21,775 nt of DNA from positions 1-21,775 of the forward strand of contig URRM01000021.1 in assembly GCA_900550295.1 (NCBI GenBank), in the 5' to 3' direction. Position 1 is the first letter of the stretch. Each line of letters begins with the position of its first letter. Both the position numbers and the translations under genes were made by a program. The notes below the pieces were generated by a model. It searched no databases, had not been told where the DNA came from, and saw only the letters and a list, made by a program, of their open reading frames with translations. The stretch is from an uncultured bacterium (lineage in GTDB: Bacteria > Cyanobacteriota > Vampirovibrionia > Gastranaerophilales > Gastranaerophilaceae). This document shows positions 1 through 5,227 of this stretch, piece by piece.

Positions 1-59
1 GTAGATTTGAGCTTGCAGGCAGGAATAAAAATTATCAAATTCTGTTGTCATCTATATAG
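1..59 (+). CDS. Possible 3' end of an upstream gene, perhaps the MuA-type transposase (partial)
   Basis: Reading from base 3, one frame is open from the window edge to a TAG at 57-59. It encodes the tail RFELAGRNKNYQILLSSI. The stop overlaps the Shine-Dalgarno sequence (taggagg) of the MuB-like gene that starts at 68, the spacing expected inside a tight operon. In Mu-family phages the gene directly before the MuB ATPase is the MuA transposase, so that is the likely identity. The guess rests on position only, because the visible tail is too short to recognise. Confidence 0.4.
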   Translation, partial: RFELAGRNKNYQILLSSI

Positions 60-67
60 GAGGAATT

Positions 68-946
68 ATGAGTTTAATTGATGAATTACACAAGTTAATG
101 AAAGAAAAGAAATATACTTTTGCATATACTGCAAAAGCAATGAATATTTCTTCAACAGCACTACACTTATGGCTCAATGGTAACTATAAAGGTAATGTCA
201 AAAAAATCGAAGAAGCGGTTTCTCATTTCATTGATATCGAAAAATTACGTGAAGGCAGAATTAATATCGATTTTGTTGAAACAAGTGTCGCACAGGATGT
301 TTTTAATATTGCAAAAGTTTGCCACGTTGAAAATGAGATTGGAGTTTGCTGTGGTGTTGCAGGTGTTGGAAAAACATTTGCTGTAAAAAAATATGCTATT
401 GAAAACCCTGATGTTATTTTAATTGAGGCAGATTTAGGTTACACTCCGAAAGTTTTATTTTCCGAAATACACAAAAAATTAGGATATGACGGATGTGGCA
501 CAATTCATGCAATGTTTAGCGATATTGTTGATAAACTTAAATCTTCAGGTCGATTAATAATTATCGATGAGGCAGAGCATTTGCCATACAAATCACTTGA
601 ATTGGTAAGAAGAATTTATGACAAAGCAAATGTTGGCATTTTATTAGTCGGAATGCCACGTTTAATAACTAATTTAAAAGGCGAAAAACGTCAATATGCA
701 CAATTATTCTCTAGGGTTGGAATGTATGCAAAATTAGAAGTTTTAAATGATGATGATAAACAGGCTATTATCTCTTCACTCCTTCCAAATTACAAACACA
801 TCTACCCCATTCTTTCTGCGTTCTGTGCAGGCAATACGAGAGTTCTGACCAAACTTTTGGTCAGAGCAATCCGTATTGCTGAATTGAATGAAGTTGAAGT
901 AGATGAAGAGGTCATAAAAGCAAGTGTAAAACAGATATTGGTGTGA
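68..946 (+). CDS. MuB-like AAA ATPase, transposition target-selection protein
   Basis: This 292-residue protein resembles phage Mu B, the ATP-dependent DNA-binding protein that forms filaments on target DNA and delivers it to the MuA transpososome. Residues about 1-60 form a helix-turn-helix region (around YTAKAMNISSTALHLWLNG), as in MuB. A Walker A motif GVAGVGKT lies at about 96-103 and a Walker B motif LIIIDEAEHL at about 163-172. The length is close to that of MuB (about 312 residues). A strong Shine-Dalgarno (aggagg) precedes the ATG. A GemA-type gene and a Mor-type gene follow, as in Mu-like early regions. TnsC/IstB-type transposon ATPases share these motifs, but the gemA and mor neighbours favour a Mu-like phage. 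Confidence 0.9.
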   Translation: MSLIDELHKLMKEKKYTFAYTAKAMNISSTALHLWLNGNYKGNVKKIEEAVSHFIDIEKLREGRINIDFVETSVAQDVFNIAKVCHVENEIGVCCGVAGVGKTFAVKKYAIENPDVILIEADLGYTPKVLFSEIHKKLGYDGCGTIHAMFSDIVDKLKSSGRLIIIDEAEHLPYKSLELVRRIYDKANVGILLVGMPRLITNLKGEKRQYAQLFSRVGMYAKLEVLNDDDKQAIISSLLPNYKHIYPILSAFCAGNTRVLTKLLVRAIRIAELNEVEVDEEVIKASVKQILV

Positions 947-952
947 GGAATT

Positions 953-1096
953 ATGCAAAACTATACAAAATTTGAAAGATTTTTATACACCTTTTTAATA
1001 TTACTTGCAGTCTTTATTTTCGGAGTTCAAGTAGGTATTGCGAGAGGGAAAGAATTACAAAGGCAGGAACATTATGAGTACATCACTACAAATTAA
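953..1096 (+). CDS. Small single-pass membrane protein
   Basis: This 47-residue ORF starts 6 nt after the MuB-like stop, with a GAGGAAT Shine-Dalgarno in front of the ATG. Residues about 10-29 form one hydrophobic segment (FLYTFLILLAVFIFGVQVGI). A charged tail rich in Arg, Lys, Glu and Gln follows. The 3' end overlaps the start of the GemA-like gene at 1074, which suggests translational coupling. I recognise no family. Small membrane proteins are common in phage early operons and can act in superinfection exclusion, but that role here is a guess. Confidence 0.6.
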   Translation: MQNYTKFERFLYTFLILLAVFIFGVQVGIARGKELQRQEHYEYITTN

Positions 1097-1511
1097 ACAA
1101 ATTCATACTCTTAAAAATATATTGGGACTTGATGACGATTTATATCGTGAGATGCTCGCAAGTTTCGGTGTTTACAGCTCAAAAAAACTTACTGAAACCG
1201 AAGCCAATATCCTGATTGAAATTTTGCAGGATAAAACAAAAAAATTGAAACTTGTAAAACCTAAAAAATACGATGACTTAAGCGAAAGAGATTCTAAAAT
1301 GTCCACACCCTTGCAATTAAGAAAAATAGAGGCAATTTGGTGGGATATTTGCAATACAGCAGAAAGTGTACAGCAAATTAGAAGTTTAAGAAAATTTGTA
1401 AAACGCCAATGTAAAATTGATGACATTAAATTTTTATCCAAACGAGAAGCTTCAAAACTTATAGCTGTATTAGAAAAAATTAAAAAAGAAAAAGATTTAA
1501 AAGCGGTTTAA
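1074..1511 (+). CDS. gemA: GemA/gp16-like early regulatory protein (DUF1018 family)
   Basis: The 145-residue product matches the pattern of the Mu gp16/GemA family. The N-terminal segment IKQIHTLKNILGLDDDLYREML is followed by a Leu-Thr-Glu-x-Glu-Ala element (KLTETEANILIEIL), the family signature. A second related segment begins near MSTPLQLRKIEAIWW. Mu GemA affects host gene expression and DNA supercoiling early in infection; the role here is taken from the family. I chose the ATG at 1074, preceded by ggcagga, over a TTG at 1038 that would lie inside the small upstream gene. The gene sits between the MuB-like and mor-like genes, as expected for a Mu-like early operon. Confidence 0.85.
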   Translation: MSTSLQIKQIHTLKNILGLDDDLYREMLASFGVYSSKKLTETEANILIEILQDKTKKLKLVKPKKYDDLSERDSKMSTPLQLRKIEAIWWDICNTAESVQQIRSLRKFVKRQCKIDDIKFLSKREASKLIAVLEKIKKEKDLKAV

Positions 1512-1552
1512 ACAGCTTTTAAGAGGTACATAAAAGAAAAGGAGAAAAAACT

Positions 1553-1816
1553 ATGGAAAACTCAACAATGTCAATGAAAGAAAAAGTTATGAACATGATG
1601 ACTATGAAAATGGAAGAATTGGTAGCGGAATGTGAACAGGCAAAATTAAAGTTTGCAGACATTATGCTTGATGACAATGCTGATTACAGATGCAAAGATT
1701 CCCGTAGGCTAAAATGTACAAACATTGAGGCACAAATGGATTTATTGCAGTCTATGATGGACAAAATTTCCAATATGACTTGCGAAGTAATGCTTCCTCC
1801 AATGGCAAGAATCTAA
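1553..1816 (+). CDS. Small Met-rich helical protein, unknown function
   Basis: This 87-residue protein has a good Shine-Dalgarno (aaaaggag) before the ATG; a second ATG at 1568 is possible. It is rich in Met (16 of 87), Lys and Glu, contains a few Cys residues, and looks mostly alpha-helical (for example VMNMMTMKMEELVAECEQAKLKFADIML). No signal peptide or membrane segment is visible. It lies in the early operon between gemA and mor. Its stop codon at 1814-1816 comes only 2 nt before the 5' strand of the predicted hammerhead ribozyme. I do not recognise the family. Confidence 0.75.
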   Translation: MENSTMSMKEKVMNMMTMKMEELVAECEQAKLKFADIMLDDNADYRCKDSRRLKCTNIEAQMDLLQSMMDKISNMTCEVMLPPMARI

Positions 1817-1818
1817 CA

Positions 1819-1883
1819 GGTCGAAACGGTCGGATAACGGTGCAATCTGACCGTCTTAACGTTAGGCGTTAACTGATGAGACC
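1819..1883 (+). ncRNA. Type II hammerhead ribozyme (predicted self-cleaving RNA)
   Basis: All conserved hammerhead parts are present in type II order. The open stem II is GGTC (1819-1822) with GACC (1880-1883). The core GAA plus A15.1 is at 1823-1826. Stem III has ten pairs including the A15.1-U16.1 core pair, 1826-1835 with 1845-1854 (one G-U), closed by a 9-nt loop. Core GUC is at 1853-1855, with cleavage expected after C1855. Stem I is TTAACG (1856-1861) with CGTTAA (1867-1872) around the loop TTAGG. The core CTGATGA is at 1873-1879. It fills the gap between the Met-rich gene and mor. Cleavage would separate the upstream message from a mor message with a 5'-hydroxyl end. Stem II is only 4 bp, so tertiary contacts may be needed for activity. 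Confidence 0.9.
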
Positions 1884-1909
1884 ATTACCCCAACCCCTAG
1901 GAGCTATAT

Positions 1910-2200
1910 ATGTGTTTACAAGAAAAGTATCCATGGATAGATACGGCAACATCCGAAGATTTTCCAACCGAAGACTTAAAATTAATGGCAAGTATAATCG
2001 GAATGTCTGCAACAATAAAATTATTAACAGAAGCCACAGGCTGTGTTTTTACGATGACAAAATATTGGGACAGAGAACTTATAAAACGATACATAAAACG
2101 TGTTTATGACGGTACAAAGCGTTCAAGAATGAATTTATGTATATTGTGTAAAGTCAACGAGAACTATATACATAAAATTTGTAGTGAAAAGGGAAAGTAA
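1910..2200 (+). CDS. mor: Mor-family transcription activator (Mu middle-operon regulator type)
   Basis: The 96-residue protein has the layout of Mor/C proteins from Mu-like phages: an N-terminal acidic stretch (TSEDFPTEDLKLMASIIG), a central segment (ATIKLLTEATGCVFTMTKYWDRELI), and a C-terminal helix-turn-helix that ends in NENYIHKICSEKGK. Mor dimers bind upstream of a promoter lacking a good -35 element and recruit RNA polymerase to switch on middle genes. The ATG at 1910 has a TAGGAG Shine-Dalgarno (1898-1903) and lies 54 nt downstream of the predicted ribozyme cleavage site. The C-terminus has two Cys residues (CILCKVNE), not typical as far as I recall. The gene ends 4 nt from the convergent XRE gene. 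Confidence 0.8.
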   Translation: MCLQEKYPWIDTATSEDFPTEDLKLMASIIGMSATIKLLTEATGCVFTMTKYWDRELIKRYIKRVYDGTKRSRMNLCILCKVNENYIHKICSEKGK

Positions 2201-2204
2201 AATA

Positions 2205-2483
2205 CTATTTTAAATCAGATAGAGAAAATTTATCCCCTAATTTATCTTGTACTTCTTTAATGAGTTTATCCAAAGGCATATCTAGACCTTCAGCAACTTT
2301 CCATATTGTTGAGAATCTAAAATCTTTTAATCCAAGTTCTAATTCTCTCCAAGTTGCCTTTGGAACACCGGCTTCAGCAGAAATTTTATACATAGTTTTA
2401 TTTTGTTCTTCTCTATGTCTTTTTATTATTTCTCCGATAGCCTTAACAAGTTTTGCAGTCTTATTTTGAGAGTTATCTTGCAT
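2205..2483 (-). CDS. XRE/Cro-CI-type helix-turn-helix repressor
   Basis: The 92-residue protein is a single HTH_3-type domain: IGEIIKRHREEQNKTMYKISAEAGVPKATWRELELG contains the helix-turn-helix, and STIWKVAEGLDMPLDKLI is the closing helix pair. There is no peptidase or dimerisation domain, so it is Cro-sized and not a full CI protein. It is transcribed away from the accessory genes at 2620 and towards mor. A near-perfect 26-bp palindrome lies 29 nt upstream of its start and is a plausible operator. Likely roles are an immunity or lysogeny regulator, or a local regulator of the exported-protein genes. Confidence 0.85.
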   Translation of the reverse strand: MQDNSQNKTAKLVKAIGEIIKRHREEQNKTMYKISAEAGVPKATWRELELGLKDFRFSTIWKVAEGLDMPLDKLIKEVQDKLGDKFSLSDLK

Positions 2484-2511
2484 AATTACAATTTTAATGA
2501 TAAATTCAATT

Positions 2512-2537
2512 TAATAGACTGTAATTACAGCCTATTA
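2512..2537. promoter_or_regulatory. 26-bp near-perfect palindrome, candidate operator for the XRE repressor
   Basis: The inner part CTGTAATTACAG is a perfect 12-bp palindrome. The flanks TAATAGA and GCCTATTA extend it to 26 bp with one mismatched pair. It sits between the divergent XRE gene (start 2483) and the promoter at 2546-2577, where a repressor could block both directions. The looser sequence ATAATTACAATTTTAAT nearby (2483 onward) repeats the AATTACA core. The binding assignment is inferred from position and symmetry. Confidence 0.6.
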
Positions 2538-2545
2538 AAACAGTA

Positions 2546-2577
2546 AGTCCATATTTGACGTGATTAAAATTTATAAT
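2546..2577 (+). promoter_or_regulatory. Shared-motif promoter, copy 1 (drives the exported repeat gene)
   Basis: The sequence AGTCCATATTTGACG (2546-2560) is followed by 11 nt and TATAAT (2572-2577), 42 nt before the ATG at 2620. The same layout occurs at 3440-3471, 4140-4171 (minus strand) and 5178-5209. The spacing from TTGAC to the -10 box is far shorter than the usual 17 nt. The upstream half is therefore more likely an activator site than a sigma-70 -35 box. Confidence 0.6.
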
Positions 2578-2619
2578 ACTTTTTGAATACTGAAATACAT
2601 AAGTATAAGAAAGGTAAAA

Positions 2620-2946
2620 ATGAAAATTAAGTTTATAGCAATTCTCTGTTTTTTAGCATTAACCATTCCTGCTCATGCAGAACATATTAGAAATGATGGA
2701 ATGGGTGGCTTTTATACTGACAATGGACATGTTCGCTCTGATGGATTTGGCGGTTACTATACAAATGACGACCATGTCAGGTCAGACGGCTTAGGTGGTT
2801 ACTACACTAAAAATGGACATATCCGTAGTGATGGTATGGGAGGTTTTTATACAGACAATGACCATATTAGGTCAGACGGAATGGGTGGATACTATACAAA
2901 TGAAGGTCATATAAGATCTGATGGAATGGGTGGATATTATAAATAA
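2620..2946 (+). CDS. Exported protein made of six 15-residue repeats (HIRSDGMGGYYT type)
   Basis: This 108-residue protein begins with a clear Sec signal peptide, cleaved after about residue 20 (PAHA|E). The rest is five full 15-residue repeats and one shorter copy of the pattern H-[IV]-R-[SN]-D-G-x-G-G-[FY]-Y-T-x-[ND]-x. The mature protein is therefore a short Gly/Tyr/Asp-rich repeat chain, with no enzyme motif, no Cys and no membrane anchor. The Shine-Dalgarno AGAAAGG precedes the ATG, and the shared-motif promoter lies upstream. The stop overlaps the start of the next gene by one base (TAATG), so the two are probably translated together. Function unknown; the composition suggests a surface or periplasmic structural or binding role. 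Confidence 0.75.
   Translation: MKIKFIAILCFLALTIPAHAEHIRNDGMGGFYTDNGHVRSDGFGGYYTNDDHVRSDGLGGYYTKNGHIRSDGMGGFYTDNDHIRSDGMGGYYTNEGHIRSDGMGGYYK
2683..2943 (+). repeat. Tandem 45-bp coding repeat (6 units, last one 36 bp)
   Basis: Five 45-bp units plus one of 36 bp encode the 15-residue repeats of the exported protein. The units differ at many third positions and use both AGT and TCN serine codons, so they are old copies and not a recent slippage expansion. Confidence 0.75.
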
Positions 2947-3452
2947 TGAAAAATTTTTATTGTATTATTTTTGCTATATTCCTAATTTTTCTTATTAACA
3001 AAAGCGTTTTTGCAGTTGAATATAGATATGCTAAAAATGGTTTCAAATATGCATACCACGCACATAGCGAATCTTCATATCAACATGCTTGGTGTTCTGC
3101 TCATAAAGGCATTGAGGAATATGAAAACAAAGATAAAACAAGAGTTGATTGTTTGACTTCCTGCCACGCTGTCGAGTTTGATTTCGCTAATAAATGGGCT
3201 GAATCTATTGGACAAGCATTACACTACCAATATATGACAGGTAAAAAAGCAATGGTTGTATTAATTCTTGAAGACCCTAAAACTGAAATGGTTTATTTTA
3301 ATAGAGTAAAAAAATTAGGACAAATTCATGGTATTGATGTTGAATATATAACACCTGAAATATTACACATAAAAGACGGCAAATGCCCTTATTTGGATTG
3401 TAAATGTAATAAAAATTTAAGAAATCAAAAAAAAACACTAGTCCATTTCTGA
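2946..3452 (+). CDS. Exported Cys-containing protein, possibly with a PD-(D/E)XK-like nuclease fold
   Basis: The 168-residue product starts with a signal peptide (about residues 1-23, ending SVFA|V). The mature part has the block TRVDCLTSCHAVEFDFANKW followed by AESIGQALHYQYMTGKKA and a hydrophobic strand (MVVLILEDP). The order Asp, then Glu-x-Asp, then a Gln-containing helix recalls PD-(D/E)XK nuclease cores, and I associate the D-C-L-T ... E-F-D-F-A ... I-G-Q pattern with small uncharacterised exported proteins. The nuclease idea is inference. Several Cys residues fit a disulphide-bonded exported protein. The start overlaps the stop of the repeat gene, so they probably share an operon. A run of nine A (3427-3435) lies near the 3' end. 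Confidence 0.65.
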   Translation: MKNFYCIIFAIFLIFLINKSVFAVEYRYAKNGFKYAYHAHSESSYQHAWCSAHKGIEEYENKDKTRVDCLTSCHAVEFDFANKWAESIGQALHYQYMTGKKAMVVLILEDPKTEMVYFNRVKKLGQIHGIDVEYITPEILHIKDGKCPYLDCKCNKNLRNQKKTLVHF

Positions 3453-3471
3453 CGTATGTTTATAATATAAT
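3440..3471 (+). promoter_or_regulatory. Shared-motif promoter, copy 2 (drives the 57-residue ORF)
   Basis: AGTCCATTTCTGACG (3440-3454) is followed by 11 nt and TATAAT (3466-3471); an overlapping second TATAAT sits at 3461-3466. The element overlaps the last codons of the preceding gene and lies 26 nt upstream of the ATG at 3498. Confidence 0.55.
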
Positions 3472-3497
3472 AAAACTGCAAAGAAAGGAATTTAAAT

Positions 3498-3671
3498 ATG
3501 GGATTCTTCGATTTATTATTTGGAAGTGATGATAAAAATCGTAAAGCCAAAGAACAAGAAATGGCGAATATGTATGAATTTGGTTGGGATGAACCTGAAG
3601 AAACAAAGTGCGATAAAAAAGCCTTACAACGTGAGAAATGGGCAAATTACGAATATTCTGACGAGGAATAG
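3498..3671 (+). CDS. Small acidic protein, 57 residues, unknown function
   Basis: The ORF reads MGFFDLLFGSDDKNRKAKEQ..., 57 residues, with a good Shine-Dalgarno (AAGAAAGGAA) 7 nt before the ATG. It has its own copy of the shared promoter motif just upstream. The first nine residues are hydrophobic and could form an amphipathic membrane-contacting helix. The remainder is highly charged (Asp/Glu/Lys) and ends YEYSDEE. There is no signal peptide. Its stop codon touches the stop codon of the convergent minus-strand repeat-protein gene (3671/3672). I do not recognise a family. Confidence 0.65.
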   Translation: MGFFDLLFGSDDKNRKAKEQEMANMYEFGWDEPEETKCDKKALQREKWANYEYSDEE

Positions 3672-4091
3672 TTATTTATAACTTCCAACTTTTCTGCCGT
3701 ATTTGTCGTAATGAGTAGTTCTACCACTTGAGTCTGTTTTGAATGTTCCGACTTTAGAACCGTATTTGTCATATTGTGTTGTTACACCGTTTGAATTTGT
3801 TTTAAAACTTCCTGTTTTAGCTCCATATTTATCATAAGAGTTGTATCCGGAAGATGTTTTTCGATAACTTCCTGTTTTTGAGCCATATTTATCGTATGAA
3901 TTATAGCCGCTTGAAGTTTTTCTATATGAACCGGTTTTGCTGCCATATTTGTCATATTGATTTATTGTTGAGCCGTTAGTTCTGAAAGAGCCTGTCTTTG
4001 AACCGTATTTATCAAAAGAATTTGTAGTTGCAGCAAAACAACATCCTGCAAAAATAAAAAACGCAAATAAAAACAATAAAATTTTTCTCAT
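3672..4091 (-). CDS. Exported protein made of six YDKYGSKTGSYR-type repeats
   Basis: The 139-residue protein has a Sec signal peptide (MRKILLFLFAFFIFAG...). The sequence FAGC could serve as a weak lipobox; otherwise cleavage after CCFA is likely. From about residue 26 there are six repeats of 20-21 residues (last one 12) beginning [YF]-D-K-Y-G-[SAR]-K-[TV]-G-[ST]-[FY]-[RK]. The repeats are basic and rich in Tyr, Gly, Ser and Lys, in contrast to the acidic HIRSDG repeats of the neighbouring gene. AAGGAG precedes the ATG, and the shared-motif promoter lies upstream at 4140-4171. Function unknown; a surface or envelope protein is likely. Confidence 0.75.
   Translation of the reverse strand: MRKILLFLFAFFIFAGCCFAATTNSFDKYGSKTGSFRTNGSTINQYDKYGSKTGSYRKTSSGYNSYDKYGSKTGSYRKTSSGYNSYDKYGAKTGSFKTNSNGVTTQYDKYGSKVGTFKTDSSGRTTHYDKYGRKVGSYK
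3675..4016 (-). repeat. Tandem coding repeat of about 60 bp (6 units)
   Basis: These units encode the YDKYGSKTGSYR repeats. Units 2 and 3 encode the same 20 residues but differ at roughly three quarters of their codons, including exchanges between TCN and AGY serine codons. This shows long divergence under protein-level constraint. Confidence 0.7.
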
Positions 4092-4139
4092 TATATTTAC
4101 TCCTTACTGTTATAACGATTTTTTATAAATATTGTTCAT

Positions 4140-4171
4140 ATTATAAAAGCTCACTATGTCAAATACGGACT
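4140..4171 (-). promoter_or_regulatory. Shared-motif promoter, copy 3 (drives the YDKYG repeat gene)
   Basis: On the minus strand AGTCCGTATTTGACA (4171-4157) is followed by 11 nt and TATAAT (4145-4140), 48 nt before the ATG at 4091. The element begins at the last base of the brxR-like stop codon. Confidence 0.6.
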
Positions 4172-5139
4172 TATTGATTATTTAAAACCTTTGTAAGGTA
4201 TTCTTTATATTGTTTATTAAGCGTTGCAGGTTTAACAATTTTACAACCGGCACCCCATTTAAAAACGTGCCATATAATTTCTTTGCTTCCACTTGCTTTG
4301 AATTTTAAAGTGTATGAACCATCATCGTTAAATTTACCAACTTGAGTTGGATGAAAGTTATATTGACTTGCTTCTTGCGAAAGTTCCTTATCAAAAAGTA
4401 ACTCGACATTTAAAACTTCCCCATGATAAACTCCAAATGATAAATTGGTGTATTCTTGCAAATTAAATCCTTTTTTATCAAATGTTTTATCTGTTAATTT
4501 TAAATCACTAAATTTATGCAATAAAAATGTATAAATATCTTTGCCTTTAGCTTTTTCTCTTGCAACTAAATATATTTTTTCGCCATAAATCAAACCTAAA
4601 GGCTCTATTCTGCGTTTTTTATCATGATAGATACCTGTAACTATTTTTGCATGTTGAACGGCATCCCTTATAACCTCTAACGTGCTAAAACTGATTTTAT
4701 ATTGTGGCATTTGACGTACTGCATAGCCTTCTGTCTGCATAAATAATTCAATATTATTTTCAACGGAATTCAAATTCTTGCGAGCTAAAGATTTTATTTT
4801 TTCAACAGTTTTTCCAAGTTCTTCTTTCAGCTCTCTGTTTGTTGTTCTTCGTTGCAGTTGTTCAATATTGGCAATTTCTTTTGGTGTAAATGTGATTAAA
4901 TTTGATATTGAATAGTTAGTAAATCCCCAATGTTTTTGAGTATCATCCGTTTCAATTTCATCTATTGACGGAAATATACAAGTCAAACTATCACGCATTC
5001 TTTCTGCTGTTCTTCTTGAAACATTATAGCGTTCAGAAATTTCATTTACTGTGACACCCTGAATTTTAGAAGACATAAAAATTGCTAAATCTAAAATGTC
5101 TGAAACTCTTGAATATCTTGGTTTATCTGCTGTCATCAT
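4171..5139 (-). CDS. brxR: BrxR-like WYL-domain transcription regulator of the BREX operon
   Basis: The 322-residue protein has the three-part layout of WYL regulators. A winged helix-turn-helix lies at about 10-75 (VNEISERYNVSRRTAERMRD). A WYL domain lies at about 140-235 (RRIEPLGLIYGEKIYLVARE). A WCX-type C-terminal domain spans about 240-322. BrxR proteins of this type are described as dimeric DNA-binding repressors encoded next to type 1 BREX operons. The WYL pocket is thought to bind a ligand that signals infection, possibly a nucleic acid. Here the gene is divergent from the BREX operon across an 88-bp gap. Tandem ATGs at 5139 and 5136 are both possible; GGGAGAG lies just upstream and spaces better for the second. 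Confidence 0.9.
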   Translation of the reverse strand: MMTADKPRYSRVSDILDLAIFMSSKIQGVTVNEISERYNVSRRTAERMRDSLTCIFPSIDEIETDDTQKHWGFTNYSISNLITFTPKEIANIEQLQRRTTNRELKEELGKTVEKIKSLARKNLNSVENNIELFMQTEGYAVRQMPQYKISFSTLEVIRDAVQHAKIVTGIYHDKKRRIEPLGLIYGEKIYLVAREKAKGKDIYTFLLHKFSDLKLTDKTFDKKGFNLQEYTNLSFGVYHGEVLNVELLFDKELSQEASQYNFHPTQVGKFNDDGSYTLKFKASGSKEIIWHVFKWGAGCKIVKPATLNKQYKEYLTKVLNNQ

Positions 5140-5177
5140 ACTCTCCCATACTCAAATTTATTAATCATTTTACATTA

Positions 5178-5209
5178 CGACCATTTTTGACACATCGGAC
5201 AGTTATAGT
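5178..5209 (+). promoter_or_regulatory. Shared-motif promoter, copy 4 (BREX operon promoter)
   Basis: CGACCATTTTTGACA (5178-5192) is followed by 11 nt and TATAGT (5204-5209), 18 nt before the ATG at 5228. It is the weakest copy (GACC replaces GTCC and TATAGT replaces TATAAT) but keeps the exact spacing. It lies in the 88-bp gap between the divergent brxR-like gene and the BREX operon. A minus-strand -10-like TAAAAT at 5172-5167 could serve brxR, so the two promoters may overlap and be controlled together. Confidence 0.55.
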
Positions 5210-5227
5210 AAATTTAAGAGGTGTAAC

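Noticed and set aside
1038..1073. Upstream TTG start for the gemA-like gene, adding 12 residues.
   Set aside because: The added residues do not look like the family N-terminus, and the ATG at 1074 begins the conserved part directly.
1497..1522. Hairpin TTAAAAGC / GCTTTTAA after the gemA-like gene, a possible terminator.
   Set aside because: The stem is AT-rich and weak, has a 10-nt loop and no proper U-tract, and the operon seems to continue.
2683..2943. The regularly spaced 45-bp repeats as a CRISPR-like array.
   Set aside because: The repeats are contiguous, lie in frame in a gene with a signal peptide and have no spacers.
3427..3435. Run of nine A near the end of the exported Cys-containing protein, a possible frameshift site.
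   Set aside because: The shifted frame adds no recognisable domain, and such runs are common in AT-rich DNA; the normal stop codon is reached soon after.
5178..5209. The motif before the BREX operon as a classical BrxR palindromic operator.
   Set aside because: The dyad symmetry is poor, and the same motif occurs before three other genes, so it fits a shared promoter better. BrxR may still bind nearby.
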